The position numbers and the translations under genes are program-made. This document shows, in pieces, positions 50,888-61,290 of a stretch of 64,000 nucleotides of DNA (positions are counted from its first letter, which is position 1; every line of letters begins with the position of its first letter). Origin of the DNA: Kribbella monticola (lineage in GTDB: Bacteria > Actinomycetota > Actinomycetes > Propionibacteriales > Kribbellaceae); contig NZ_QFXK01000003.1 in assembly GCF_003261635.1 (NCBI RefSeq), positions 124,001-188,000 on the forward strand, given 5' to 3'. The notes below the pieces were generated by a model. The model saw nothing but the letters and a program-made list of their open reading frames with translations. It was not told where the DNA came from and did not search any database.

Positions 50888-51328
50888 ATGGACTTCAACG
50901 AGTTCAACCGGCAGTACAAGCTGTCCCGAGCGAGCCTGATCGCGGGCGAGACGACAGACATCGCCGGCGTACAAGCACAGCTTCGTCTGCTGGCCGACGC
51001 TCTTGCCGCAAGCGATCACGAGGTCGCCGCCAAGCTGATCGACCGCCTCCCGTCCGCAGTCGCCGCCGCCCAGGAGCCGCCACCGGAGCGTTCCCCGGAG
51101 ATGCTCGAAGCGTTGCGGATCATCGACGGAGCCAACTTCGTCGACGGCACCCGCGAGGAACGCCTCGCCGCGTACGCCGAAGCCCGCAAGCAGATCTGGG
51201 CAATCGCCGACCGCGCCGGCGCCGACAGCGACCGCATCCGCTACCTCACCCGCCGCTTCGAATCCACAGAGCTCTACCTCGAAGAGGGCTACCCCTGGGA
51301 CCCGCTGCCGGACACCCCTGGCGACTGA
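50888..51328 (+). CDS. Small helical protein 2, partner of zincin 1
   Basis: 146 residues, start MDFNEFNRQYKLSRASLIAGE at 50888; an in-frame ATG at 50807 is further upstream and lies inside the conserved promoter motif, so it is unlikely. The helical pattern matches small protein 1 (EERLAAYAEARKQIWAIADRAGADSDRIRYLTRRFESTELYLEE). Three bases separate its stop from the ATG of the zincin gene, so the two are coupled. Likely a binding partner or inhibitor of the zincin. Confidence 0.7.
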   Translation: MDFNEFNRQYKLSRASLIAGETTDIAGVQAQLRLLADALAASDHEVAAKLIDRLPSAVAAAQEPPPERSPEMLEALRIIDGANFVDGTREERLAAYAEARKQIWAIADRAGADSDRIRYLTRRFESTELYLEEGYPWDPLPDTPGD

Positions 51329-51331
51329 CCT

Positions 51332-52585
51332 ATGCCCGGCTACGAGGGGATGACCCGGATCGCCCCGGAGTCACCGGTCTACCAGGAGGTCGCCCGGCTC
51401 TACCAAATCGCACAGGAAATGCGCCCCGGCGGTCTCGACCGTTGGAATGGCGAACTCTACTCGCGTACAGATGACAAGTACGGAGGCCTGACGCGCGACG
51501 GCACGTTCCGCTTGAACGAGAAACTCGTTCTCGATCACTTGACCGGTGGCGACGGGAGTGGCGACCCGATACGGCAGGGTCAAGCGTTGGCCACGGTGTT
51601 CCACGAGTCCTTGCATGCCAGGGTCGCGATGGACGCCAGGTCCGAACCCAATGCGCTGCGGAAGCCACAGTCCATCGGACTGGACGAGGGACTCACTGAG
51701 CTCGCCACGAACGCCGATTACGAGCAGTTTGCCCAGCTGGCTGGGTACGACGACACCGCGACCCCAGACCCTGAGTATCCCGGCGCCGTCCACGCCGCGG
51801 GCGAGCTGCTGGACCGGGCAACTACATCCGAGGCCGAGCGCGCCGATCTGTTGACTGCGGCGATCGATCAACCCGTGATGATGCGCTGGGACACCATTGC
51901 CGGCCATATCGTGCAGAACGAACTGGCCGACACGGTTCCATCGGACGCTGATCATCAGCAGGCAGCCAGAGCGCACCTCGTCAACCAGATGGGCGTCGAC
52001 GAATGGGCCGTGGTGCACGAGCTCGACGGACTCGGACCCACGACCGCCGAACTGACCACCGAAGCCGTGGACAATGGCGTCGCCCAGATCCGCGGTCACT
52101 ACCAGAACACCCCGGACGAGCCGTACCCCGCCAAGACGCCGAACCCGGCCGCTGAAGTAGCCGCCGAAACCGGCCAGGGCGAACAACAACGTGCGGCAAC
52201 CCAAGGGGACCGCAGCCAGGCCGACCTGGCCAACTTCCCCGCACCAGACGCAGCCACCCGTCTTCACGGACCGCAAACCGGATTTGACCAGATCAGCCCG
52301 AACGGCACTCAGTCCACACCGCCGAGCCGCCCGGAGGCCGGTCAATCCTCCTCCGACCCCGCATCCGCCGGCCGCACGAAGAGTCCGCAGCCGTCTACCC
52401 GTGCAGCCGGCCAACAAGGCGACCCCATGCGATTTCTCAAGGACCAGGCGCCGGCCGCTCACGCCACCCGCACAGCGCCGTCCCTGGGCGACGGCTCACG
52501 AGGCGCCGGTGCTCCAAGTGGTCCTTCGCTCAACCGCCCAGCCGCAAGCCGCACTCCTACGCCAGATCGTGGCGGCCGCGACTGA
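51332..52585 (+). CDS. Zincin-like HExxH protein 1
   Basis: 417 residues. Residues 10-130 form a metallopeptidase-like core: SPVYQEVARLYQIAQEMRP, WNGELYSRTDDKYGGL, then LATVFHESLHARVAMD with HESLH (91-95) as the HExxH zinc motif, and GLDEGLTELA (117-124) supplying a possible third Glu ligand. The second half is less conserved, with a Pro/Thr/Ser-rich linker (about 270-360). The end holds MRFLKDQAPAAHATRTAPSLGDGSR (about 366-390), which is closely repeated in the other zincin. No signal peptide. Not a family I know; the zinc motif is clear but the substrate is not. Confidence 0.7.
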   Translation: MPGYEGMTRIAPESPVYQEVARLYQIAQEMRPGGLDRWNGELYSRTDDKYGGLTRDGTFRLNEKLVLDHLTGGDGSGDPIRQGQALATVFHESLHARVAMDARSEPNALRKPQSIGLDEGLTELATNADYEQFAQLAGYDDTATPDPEYPGAVHAAGELLDRATTSEAERADLLTAAIDQPVMMRWDTIAGHIVQNELADTVPSDADHQQAARAHLVNQMGVDEWAVVHELDGLGPTTAELTTEAVDNGVAQIRGHYQNTPDEPYPAKTPNPAAEVAAETGQGEQQRAATQGDRSQADLANFPAPDAATRLHGPQTGFDQISPNGTQSTPPSRPEAGQSSSDPASAGRTKSPQPSTRAAGQQGDPMRFLKDQAPAAHATRTAPSLGDGSRGAGAPSGPSLNRPAASRTPTPDRGGRD

Positions 52586-52606
52586 CCTGCGGTACCTACT
52601 TCGCCT

Positions 52607-52617
52607 CCTGTGGATAA
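52607..52617 (+). promoter_or_regulatory. CCTGTGGATAA motif upstream of small gene 3
   Basis: Third copy, 82 bases before the ATG at 52689. A CGATATCGTT segment follows at about 25 bases, and GTGGAAGGCGTCG (52662-52674) precedes the GAGGAGGGG ribosome site. Confidence 0.6.
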
Positions 52618-52688
52618 CCGCCCACGCGGCGGCGCGTTGCTCGATATCGTTACGCGCAGTAGGTGGAAGGCGTCGTTGAGGAGGGGTT

Positions 52689-53126
52689 ATGCCGTTGGAC
52701 GTGGCTGGGTTCAACTCGGCGTTCTCGGGGGCGCGGTATCGGGTGCGGAACGAGCGGGCTGATGCGGGGCGAGAGCAGGCTCGACTTCGCGAGCTCGTGC
52801 CCGACGATGCCTCGGCAGAAGACCGCGAGTGGGCCTTGGGATTGATCGAGCTGTTGGGCGAGCCTCCTGAACCGCCACGGCAGTGGAGTGCGCTCTACCA
52901 CCAGGCCGGCGAGGTGGCGGGCTCCGCGTATCAGGCAGGCGGCACCGTGGATGAACAGATCGCTGCCATTGCGGACGCCCGGCGGAAGATATGGGAGATA
53001 GCCGACCGGGCAGCCGCTGACGAAGCGCCCCACATCCGCGCGATGACACGAGTGCTTGAGCACCTCGAAGACGAACTGCGCAATCCCACGTGGCCAACGG
53101 AAGATTCGCCTCGCACGGGCAACTGA
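52689..53126 (+). CDS. Small helical protein 3, partner of zincin 2
   Basis: 145 residues with a strong ribosome site (GAGGAGGGG). It starts MPLDVAGFNSAFSGARYRVRNERADAGREQARLREL and shares the C-terminal half with the other two: VDEQIAAIADARRKIWEIADRAAADEAPHIRAMTRVLEHLEDELR. The N-terminal half is more divergent. Three bases separate its stop from the ATG of zincin 2, the same spacing as in the first pair. Confidence 0.7.
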   Translation: MPLDVAGFNSAFSGARYRVRNERADAGREQARLRELVPDDASAEDREWALGLIELLGEPPEPPRQWSALYHQAGEVAGSAYQAGGTVDEQIAAIADARRKIWEIADRAAADEAPHIRAMTRVLEHLEDELRNPTWPTEDSPRTGN

Positions 53127-53129
53127 TTC

Positions 53130-54155
53130 ATGGGCGCCGGTGATCGACTGGTCGATCCTGAGTCGCCGGTCTACCGGGAGTTCGTACGCCTCTACCAGAT
53201 CGCGCGAAGTCTGCGGCCGACGGCAGTCGATCGGTGGAGTGGAAATCTGTGGGCGACACAGGCTGAGACCTGGGGTGGATTCGATCCGATCACTGGCGAC
53301 CTTCGCCTTTCGGACCCTTTGGTGCTTCGTCATCTCGACAGGTCGACGACGACAACCCCGGACCGACAGGCGCAGGCACTGGCCACCGTGCTTCACGAAG
53401 CAACCCATGCCTGCATGGAGACCGACGCGCCGGACGACAGGAATGCGGTGCGGTCGCCAGTAAGCAAAGGGTTGATGGAAGGTATCGCCGAGGTCCGTGC
53501 CGTGGAGGATTTCGACGCCTTTGCAAGGCGGGCCGGCTATCCCGACCTGCCCATGCCGACGCCGACGTACCCAGGTGCGCATGCCGCAGCGACGAGCCTT
53601 CTGAATCAATGCGCCGGTCCGAGCATGTCATGGGAGGCGATGATCGGCGTCGTCACTCGGGGACCGGGCGCTTTGCACTTCGACCAGCTGGCCGACGGCG
53701 TCCTGCGGAACCGGCTGGCAGAAGTCGTTCCAGTGGCAGATCGGCAAGCTACGCGCGCAGCCCTCATTGCCACAATGACCCATCCGATGTGGCCCATGTT
53801 GCCCGGACGCCCACAGGACGCCGGCCGGGTGACAGCGGACGAGATCAAACGCAGCCTCAACGCAAAGGTTGAGGAGATTCGACACCACTACCGGACGAGC
53901 CCGCAGCAGCCGTTTCCCGCTGACTTCCCTAACGCCGCACGTCATCCCGCCGAGGGCGAACCAACTCGCTCACTGCTCACAGCAACTCCGGACGAAGCGG
54001 AGCGGCAAGAAGTAGGCACCATGCGGTTTCTCAGTGGGCAGGCTCCGGCTGCACATGCGACACGGGCAGCAGCGTCTTCCCTTGGCGACGGGTCTCGAAG
54101 TACTAGGACATCGGCGGGCCGAGCTACTCCCGGCCTTGATCGGGGCGCGGACTGA
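53130..54155 (+). CDS. Zincin-like HExxH protein 2
   Basis: 341 residues. The same layout as zincin 1: SPVYREFVRLYQIARSLRPTAVDRWSGNLW, LATVLHEATHACMETD with HEATH (89-93), GLMEGIAEVRA (114-124, Glu ligand candidates), and YPGAHAAATSLLNQ. The end repeats the tail as MRFLSGQAPAAHATRAAASSLGDGSR and closes with a TPGLDRGAD-like end, as zincin 1 closes with TPDRGGRD. The middle linker is shorter. No signal peptide. Tandem duplicate of zincin 1, coupled to small protein 3. Confidence 0.7.
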   Translation: MGAGDRLVDPESPVYREFVRLYQIARSLRPTAVDRWSGNLWATQAETWGGFDPITGDLRLSDPLVLRHLDRSTTTTPDRQAQALATVLHEATHACMETDAPDDRNAVRSPVSKGLMEGIAEVRAVEDFDAFARRAGYPDLPMPTPTYPGAHAAATSLLNQCAGPSMSWEAMIGVVTRGPGALHFDQLADGVLRNRLAEVVPVADRQATRAALIATMTHPMWPMLPGRPQDAGRVTADEIKRSLNAKVEEIRHHYRTSPQQPFPADFPNAARHPAEGEPTRSLLTATPDEAERQEVGTMRFLSGQAPAAHATRAAASSLGDGSRSTRTSAGRATPGLDRGAD

Positions 54156-54265
54156 TCGTCGGAACGAGTTGCGGGGGCATTGGCCGGGGGGTGCGTTGAC
54201 AGGGTGGGGCGGGGATGGACAGGATCTAACCCATTGTTGAAGGGCTAGCGGTTAGGGGTGGGTGG

Positions 54266-55156
54266 GTGCGGGAGCGGGTTGTGGTGGATGGGCCGTCGAA
54301 CTTGGGGTTGCGGCCGCCAAAGGAAGGGGTGGTGCCGGGGTGTTACAAGTTGGCGGGGGCGGTGCGGGATCGGGGGTTTGTGCGGAGGATTGGGGCTGAG
54401 GACGCGGGGGTGGTGACGCCGCCGCGGTATGACCGGGGGGATTGGGAGCCGGGGGACGGCGTGTTCAATGCGGTTGCCATCGCGGAGTACAGCCGGAGGT
54501 TGGCTGATCGGGTGGGGAAGTTGGTTGATGAGGACAAGTTCGTTGTGCTGCTGGGTGGGGAGTGCAGCAACTTGCTGGGGCCGGCGTTGGCGTTGAAGCG
54601 GCGGGGGCGGTATGGGGTGGTGTATCTCGACGGGCATTCCGATATGCGCACTGTCGATAACGACGAGTACGTCGGGGCCGCTGGTGGCGAGGCGCTGGCG
54701 TTGGTGACCGGGCGCGGGCAGGCGGATCTCACCGATCTCGAGCAGCTGCGGCCGTATGTCAGGGATGAGGACGCGGCGATGCTTGGTTATCGCGAGGACG
54801 AGGCGTACCTCGAAACCGTGCGGGAAGCGGGGATTCTGGAGCGGTCGGCGCTCGACGTCATGAAAGATCCGGCCAAAGCCGCTGCCGATGTGCTGCAACA
54901 CCTGGAGAGGGACGAGCTGGACGGGTTCTGGGTGCATCTCGATGTCGACATCCTCGACGCGGAGGTGATGCCGGCGGTCGACAGTCCGGATCCAGGTGGG
55001 CTGCAGCACGAGCATTTGCGCAGCCTGCTGAAGCCGTTGCTCAAGGCACCGAAGTGCGTCGGGCTGGATGTCGGCATCTTCGACCCGGATCTGGACCCCG
55101 ACGGGCGGTACGCCGCCGAGCTCACCGACACCCTCGTCGCGGCGCTCGGCGGCTGA
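54266..55156 (+). CDS. Arginase/agmatinase-family protein with altered metal motif
   Basis: 296 residues; GTG start at 54266. The fold is arginase-like: VVLLGGECSNLLG, GVVYLDGHSDMR (DxHxD) and FWVHLDVDILDAEVMPAVDSPDPGG (DVD). The usual GGDHS motif is GGECS, so the first metal-ligand His is a Cys. This could change metal content or activity. The substrate (arginine, agmatine, guanidinobutyrate or other) cannot be told. Very G-rich start region. Single gene, convergent to the DUF2332 gene. Confidence 0.8.
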   Translation: MRERVVVDGPSNLGLRPPKEGVVPGCYKLAGAVRDRGFVRRIGAEDAGVVTPPRYDRGDWEPGDGVFNAVAIAEYSRRLADRVGKLVDEDKFVVLLGGECSNLLGPALALKRRGRYGVVYLDGHSDMRTVDNDEYVGAAGGEALALVTGRGQADLTDLEQLRPYVRDEDAAMLGYREDEAYLETVREAGILERSALDVMKDPAKAAADVLQHLERDELDGFWVHLDVDILDAEVMPAVDSPDPGGLQHEHLRSLLKPLLKAPKCVGLDVGIFDPDLDPDGRYAAELTDTLVAALGG

Positions 55157-55425
55157 CCGACCCGAGCTACGGCGCTCCACGGCTGACCGACGCCGAGCTG
55201 TGGCGCCCGCGACTGGCCGCACCGAGCTGCGGCCCCCGCAGCCGACCGACACCGAACTGCGGCGCTCCACGGCTGACCGACCCCGAGCTGCGGCACCCGC
55301 GACTGGCCGCACCGAGCTGCGGCCCCCGCAGCTGACCGACACCGAGCTGCGGCCCCCGCAGCTGACCAACACCGAGCTGCGGCGCTCGCGGCTGATCGAC
55401 AACCGGCTGCGGCGCTCGGCGGCTA
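55153..55425. repeat. 30-bp tandem repeat array after the arginase-like gene
   Basis: About nine degenerate units of CTGACCGACACCGAGCTGCGGCGCTCC type run from the arginase-like stop to 55425. A larger unit of about 91 bp (three small units) occurs twice. The array is between convergent genes and does not hold a palindrome per unit or unique spacers, so it is not a CRISPR. It could be an intergenic mini-satellite or a terminator-like zone. Confidence 0.8.
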
Positions 55426-55445
55426 GCTAGGGAGAGGGGAGCTGG

Positions 55446-56483
55446 TTACTCCCAAACCGTCTGCGCGCCGTGGGCCGAGGTGTGGCCGAGGATGCGGGGC
55501 TCTCCCCCGGGCCAGAGTTGGAGGACCACCAAGGGCTCAACAGGCGCATCCGGCGTGCGGCGGCGGTGTTCGAGGCTCAACCGAGCCAGCGGCGCCGACG
55601 CAGTAGCCCTCTGCCCCAAAGCATCAAGCGCCTCGTCAGCTGCCCTCTGCTCCGACAAAGTGAGGTAGTGCCACATCACCGAGTGCCAGACGACGGTCAC
55701 GTGGCCCTCCGACAACTCCAGTGCACGAAGGAACGACACAGCGTCCTCACGCCGTACGTCGGCCGGCACCGATCGGGCGATCTCGATCGCGCCGCGGAGC
55801 CTTTCGAGCCGAGCCGTCATGTCCGGCCAGACGTACGACGTCAGGAGCAGCTCCCCGTCGGAGCTCAGCGCGTTCACCGGGGCGATATCGCTACCGACGC
55901 GCTCGGCGATCCGCAGCTCAGGGTGCGGCGTGAGCGCGCGACCGGACCACGCATCGGCAAGCTGCACAGGGCTCGACGCAGGACCGAACCCGGTGCCGTC
56001 GGCAAGGTTGTAGCGAAAGTGGTCAGCGCGAAGATTGAGCCCAGCACTCGACCCGATCTCGAACAGTCGCACAGGAAGAGGAACAGCTTCGAAGAGCTGC
56101 AGCAACCCGCCGTACAGGGCAGTGGAGCGTCCGACCTCATTGGTCTGCGGCGCCTGGAGGAGTTGCGCTCGTAGCTCCCCACCGCGCGACTGCAGCACCT
56201 GCTCGAACGCTTCCCAGCCCAGCACCGGGTCCCACGAACCACCGACACTCGGGTAGAACGCCGCAAGCTCCGGCGCCTCCCCTGTCAGCACAAGCCGGTG
56301 CACGGCGCCCAGCAGCGGCAGTGCAAGTCCGTACTGCGCAGGGTCGTACCCGGCCACCACCTTCGTGGACACGCCGCCCAGCTCCAGGTCGTCCACGATC
56401 CGCCGCAGCAGGTCCGCATACATCGGCGAGCCGAGTTCCTCGCACTCCTGAGCCTGCAGCTGGAACGCCTCTACAACATCCAC
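55446..56483 (-). CDS. DUF2332 family protein
   Basis: 345 residues. Pattern of DUF2332: FQLQAQECEELGSPMYADLLRRIVDDLELGG, PLLGAVHRLVLTGEAPELAAFYPSVGG, LFEIGSSAGLNLRADHFRY (Rossmann-like start), LLTSYVWPDMTARLERLRGA and HVTVVWHSVMWHYLTLSEQ. The GSSAGLNL segment recalls SAM-dependent methyltransferase folds, but function is unknown. It lies ten bases after the 3' end of glnD on the same strand. Confidence 0.9.
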   Translation of the reverse strand: MDVVEAFQLQAQECEELGSPMYADLLRRIVDDLELGGVSTKVVAGYDPAQYGLALPLLGAVHRLVLTGEAPELAAFYPSVGGSWDPVLGWEAFEQVLQSRGGELRAQLLQAPQTNEVGRSTALYGGLLQLFEAVPLPVRLFEIGSSAGLNLRADHFRYNLADGTGFGPASSPVQLADAWSGRALTPHPELRIAERVGSDIAPVNALSSDGELLLTSYVWPDMTARLERLRGAIEIARSVPADVRREDAVSFLRALELSEGHVTVVWHSVMWHYLTLSEQRAADEALDALGQRATASAPLARLSLEHRRRTPDAPVEPLVVLQLWPGGEPRILGHTSAHGAQTVWE

Positions 56484-56493
56484 ACCGAAGACA

Positions 56494-58758
56494 TTAGAAG
56501 GTCAACCGGTCCAGTACCGACTTGGCAGTCGTCTCCGCGTCCTCCTCTTCCAGCGGCGCTCCGTTGCGGTCGGTCAGGTAGAAGACGTCGACGCACTCGG
56601 CCCCGAGCGTGCTCACATGCGCCGAGCGAATGTCGGCGCCGGTCGAGGCGATCGCCGCTGTCACGTCGTACAGCAGACCCGGCCGGTCGTGTGCGCGCAC
56701 CTGCAGCACAGTCGCGGTTTCCGATGCCCCAGGCAACAAATCGACCTTGCTCGCAACGGCCTGCCGGGTAGCGGACGAGTCTCGCGCGGCCAACCGGCGT
56801 ACCAGGTCGGCATCGTCGCGCAGTGCGACAGCAAGCCGATCCCGCAGCCGCACAGGGTCGGGCAGTGAGCCGGCAACCGACCACTGGGAGATCCCGAGCC
56901 CATCGACAGAGGTGATGACAGCAGACCGTACTGCGAGCCGCTCGACCGCCAGTACGCCGGCAACCGTCGACAGCGTGCCTACTTGGTCAGGCACGGCCAC
57001 GTTGATCCGCAGGTCACCGGCGTGGTCCGACACGGTCACACCGACCCGGCCGATGCCGACCACCTGGTGCAGTGCGGGTACAGCGATCGGCGGAGCCTCG
57101 GTCCACAGCCCTGCGCCTCCCCCGGACAGCTCACCTCGCACTCGGCGGGCCAGCTCCCCCACCAGCCGCATTCGCCACGGCGACGACGCAGCAGGCCCAG
57201 CAGCACGCGCATCGGCGTAGGTGAGTGCCTCCAGCAGGTCCAGCGTGTCTGTGTCGCGGACGATCCCCGAGATGAGCTCCACCGTCATCGGATCGTCCAG
57301 GTCTCGCCGCGTCGCCACCTGGGCGAGCATCAGGTGCTGGCGCACCAGCAGGGTGATCGTCTCGACGTCAGCAGCCGGGAAACCCAGTCGGCGGCCTATT
57401 GCGGTAGCGATCACGGCACCGGTGACGCTGTGGTCGCCCTCGACTGCCTTGCCCAGGTCGTGCACCAGCGCGGCGACCAGGAGCAGGTCCGGTCGACGTA
57501 CGTCACGCACCATCTTCGACGCCTCGACACAGGTCTCCAGCAGATGCCTGTCGACGGTGTAGCGGTGTACTGCGGACTGCGGCGGCCGGAACCGCACGGA
57601 GTCCCACTCAGGCAGCAGACGCGACACGTACCCAGCCTGGTCCATCGCCTCCCACACTTCGAGAAGCCCTGGACCAGCCCCCAGCAAAGCGCACAGCAAC
57701 CGACGGGCCTCGCCAGGCCAAGGCGTCGGCAGCGGAGCCGAGGCAGCAGCCAACCGCGCACACACAGCAGGAGACAGTACGAGCGAGCGGTCCGCAGCCA
57801 CGGCCGCAGCGCGCAGCCCAAGCACCGGGTCACGCTCCGGCCGCGCGTCAGGCATCAGGACGACTTCACCCTCGTGCTGCCCGACTCCCTCGTCCAGGGC
57901 CAGCAGTAGTGGACCACCAGTACGCCCACGCCGCCGTGAGCGAGGCGGTCGCGCCACGAGGCTCTCGACTCGTCGCCAGGACACGTCGCACACGTGCGCC
58001 AAGGTGCGCCCGGTCGCGTAGACGTGTCGCAGCAGTTCGTCGCGGTCTGCCATTCCCAGCCCAGCAGCGACCTCACCGGCGACGTCCGCGACCAACCGGT
58101 CGGTAGCGCGCCCTGCGACGTTGTGCAGCTCGTCGCGGATGTTCAGCAGGTCGAGGCGCGCCCGCTCCACCACGGGATGCGGTACGTCGACCAGCCAGGA
58201 CGCCACGAGCGCCCGTAGTACGACGGCGTCCCGCAGACCGCCGTACGCCTCCTTCAGATCCGGCTCGGCCAAGTGCGCCAGCTCGCCGACCGTGTTGGCG
58301 CGGTCCCGGCAAGCAGCGGCGAGCGCGGGCAGCCGCGTCTTCGCAGTACGGCGCCAGTCGGCCATCAGCACCGATCGCAGCTGCAGCGTGAGATGAGAAT
58401 CCCCAGCAACGTGCCGCGCGTCCAGCAGGCCCAAAGCGACCCGTACGTCGTCCGCGGCGGCAGCCTGGGCTTCCTCGACGGTCCGGACGCTGTGGTCGAG
58501 CTTGGTCCTCGAATCCCACAGCGGATACCAGATCTGTGCGGCCAGTTCGTCGATCCGTGGGTACCCGGCAGTGTGCAGCAGCATCACGTCCAGGTCGCTG
58601 TACGGCGAAAGCTCCTCCCGGCCGTAGCCGCCGACGGCGACCAGCGCGACGCCCTCGGCGGACTGGCCGAGGGCGTCGCAGGCTTTCGAGAGGAGCAGGT
58701 GCAGCAGCGCGTCCGCCTCGTCGGCCCGAACGCGCCGCTGCTCTGCCCGGTTCACCAT
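56494..58758 (-). CDS. glnD: [Protein-PII] uridylyltransferase GlnD
   Basis: 754 residues. Nucleotidyltransferase domain: VAVGGYGREELSPYSDLDVMLLH. The HD domain has LLVAALVHDLGKAVEGDHSVTGAVIATAIGRRLG. Two ACT domains close the protein (TVSDHAGDLRINVAVPDQVGTLSTVAGVLA and QVRAHDRPGLLYDVTAAIASTGADIRSAHVSTLG). It modifies and demodifies the T-loop Tyr of PII according to glutamine. In actinobacteria this enzyme acts as an adenylyltransferase. Its ATG follows the glnB stop directly. Confidence 0.95.
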   Translation of the reverse strand: MVNRAEQRRVRADEADALLHLLLSKACDALGQSAEGVALVAVGGYGREELSPYSDLDVMLLHTAGYPRIDELAAQIWYPLWDSRTKLDHSVRTVEEAQAAAADDVRVALGLLDARHVAGDSHLTLQLRSVLMADWRRTAKTRLPALAAACRDRANTVGELAHLAEPDLKEAYGGLRDAVVLRALVASWLVDVPHPVVERARLDLLNIRDELHNVAGRATDRLVADVAGEVAAGLGMADRDELLRHVYATGRTLAHVCDVSWRRVESLVARPPRSRRRGRTGGPLLLALDEGVGQHEGEVVLMPDARPERDPVLGLRAAAVAADRSLVLSPAVCARLAAASAPLPTPWPGEARRLLCALLGAGPGLLEVWEAMDQAGYVSRLLPEWDSVRFRPPQSAVHRYTVDRHLLETCVEASKMVRDVRRPDLLLVAALVHDLGKAVEGDHSVTGAVIATAIGRRLGFPAADVETITLLVRQHLMLAQVATRRDLDDPMTVELISGIVRDTDTLDLLEALTYADARAAGPAASSPWRMRLVGELARRVRGELSGGGAGLWTEAPPIAVPALHQVVGIGRVGVTVSDHAGDLRINVAVPDQVGTLSTVAGVLAVERLAVRSAVITSVDGLGISQWSVAGSLPDPVRLRDRLAVALRDDADLVRRLAARDSSATRQAVASKVDLLPGASETATVLQVRAHDRPGLLYDVTAAIASTGADIRSAHVSTLGAECVDVFYLTDRNGAPLEEEDAETTAKSVLDRLTF

Positions 58759-60449
<1,691 letters not shown>

Positions 60450-60565
60450 CGATCTGGGGGGTGGCCCGCGTCCTCATCAAGGGGGAACTCCACAACGCCG
60501 GGAAGCCCACGCACGGCCACACCGCAAACGGTGTCGGCGCGCCGTTTCAGCCGATCGGTCGGGAT

Positions 60566-60618
60566 GTTTCAGGCATGTGACAAAGCGCCTTCTTAAGTGA
60601 CATCGGCGTGACATCGGC
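60566..60618 (-). promoter_or_regulatory. GlnR-like boxes upstream of amtB
   Basis: GTTTC-6-GTGAC (60566-60581) is the complement of the actinobacterial GlnR half-site pair GTnAC-n6-GAAAC. Next to it, GTGACATCGGC occurs twice without a gap (60597-60618), giving GTGAC-6-GTGAC. GlnR controls amtB-glnK-glnD in Streptomyces and relatives. The boxes lie about 115-190 bases before the amtB start, in the region shared with the divergent TetR gene. Confidence 0.65.
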
Positions 60619-60693
60619 CGACGTGTGGCACTCTGGCCTGACCACACAGGCCGCAGCCGCGCCACTGCGCCTGTCCTAGCTGGGGACGAAGAA

Positions 60694-61290
60694 ATGGGGA
60701 CTACAAGCGGGGAAAGGCCGCGCCGCGGCAGGCCGCGGGACCCGGACGCCGAGCCGAGGATCCGCCGGTACGCCGTACAGCTGCTGCTGGAGCGCGGGTT
60801 CGACGGGATGACGGTGGACGACGTCGCGGAGGCGGCGGGCGTCGGCAAGGCCACGATCTACCGCCGCTGGGCCAGCAAGGAGGAGCTGGCCAACGACGCG
60901 ATGACCGAGCTGTTCGACATCGAGATTCCCGATGCCGACACCGGCTCGATCGAGGGCGACCTGCGACAGGTCTACACCGCGGCGTTGCAGTTCGTCAGTA
61001 CGAAGGAGGGCCTTGCCTGGGTCCGGCTGGCGGTCTCGGAGCTGAACCGCGACGAGCGGTTCGCGGTGCTCTACCGCAGCTTCCTGGATCGGCGGATCGC
61101 GTTGACGGCGGCCACCCTGGAGCGGGCCCGGGAACGAGGTGAACCGATTCGGGCGGGTGCCGACCCCGTCTTGATGGTGGAGTGGCTGGCCGGCGTACTG
61201 ATCCTTCGAGCGCTGACCGGTGAGGCGATGCCGGCGGTGACCGACGCCGACCACCTGGTCGGTATGACGATGCACGGCATCATGCAGTAG
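60694..61290 (+). CDS. TetR-family transcriptional regulator
   Basis: 198 residues from the ATG at 60694 (MGTTSGERPRRGRPRDPDAEPRI); an upstream in-frame start exists but adds non-conserved residues. HTH: IRRYAVQLLLERGFDGMTVDDVAEAAGVGKATIYRRWASKEELANDAM. The C-terminal half (LRQVYTAALQFVSTKEGLAWVRLAVSELNRDERF ... LMVEWLAGVLILRALTG) is the ligand and dimer domain. Its stop touches the 3' end of the next gene on the other strand. Ligand and targets unknown. Confidence 0.9.
   Translation: MGTTSGERPRRGRPRDPDAEPRIRRYAVQLLLERGFDGMTVDDVAEAAGVGKATIYRRWASKEELANDAMTELFDIEIPDADTGSIEGDLRQVYTAALQFVSTKEGLAWVRLAVSELNRDERFAVLYRSFLDRRIALTAATLERARERGEPIRAGADPVLMVEWLAGVLILRALTGEAMPAVTDADHLVGMTMHGIMQ

Noticed and set aside
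55153..55425. CRISPR array
   Set aside because: Units are adjacent and degenerate, with no constant repeat separated by unique spacers and no cas genes.
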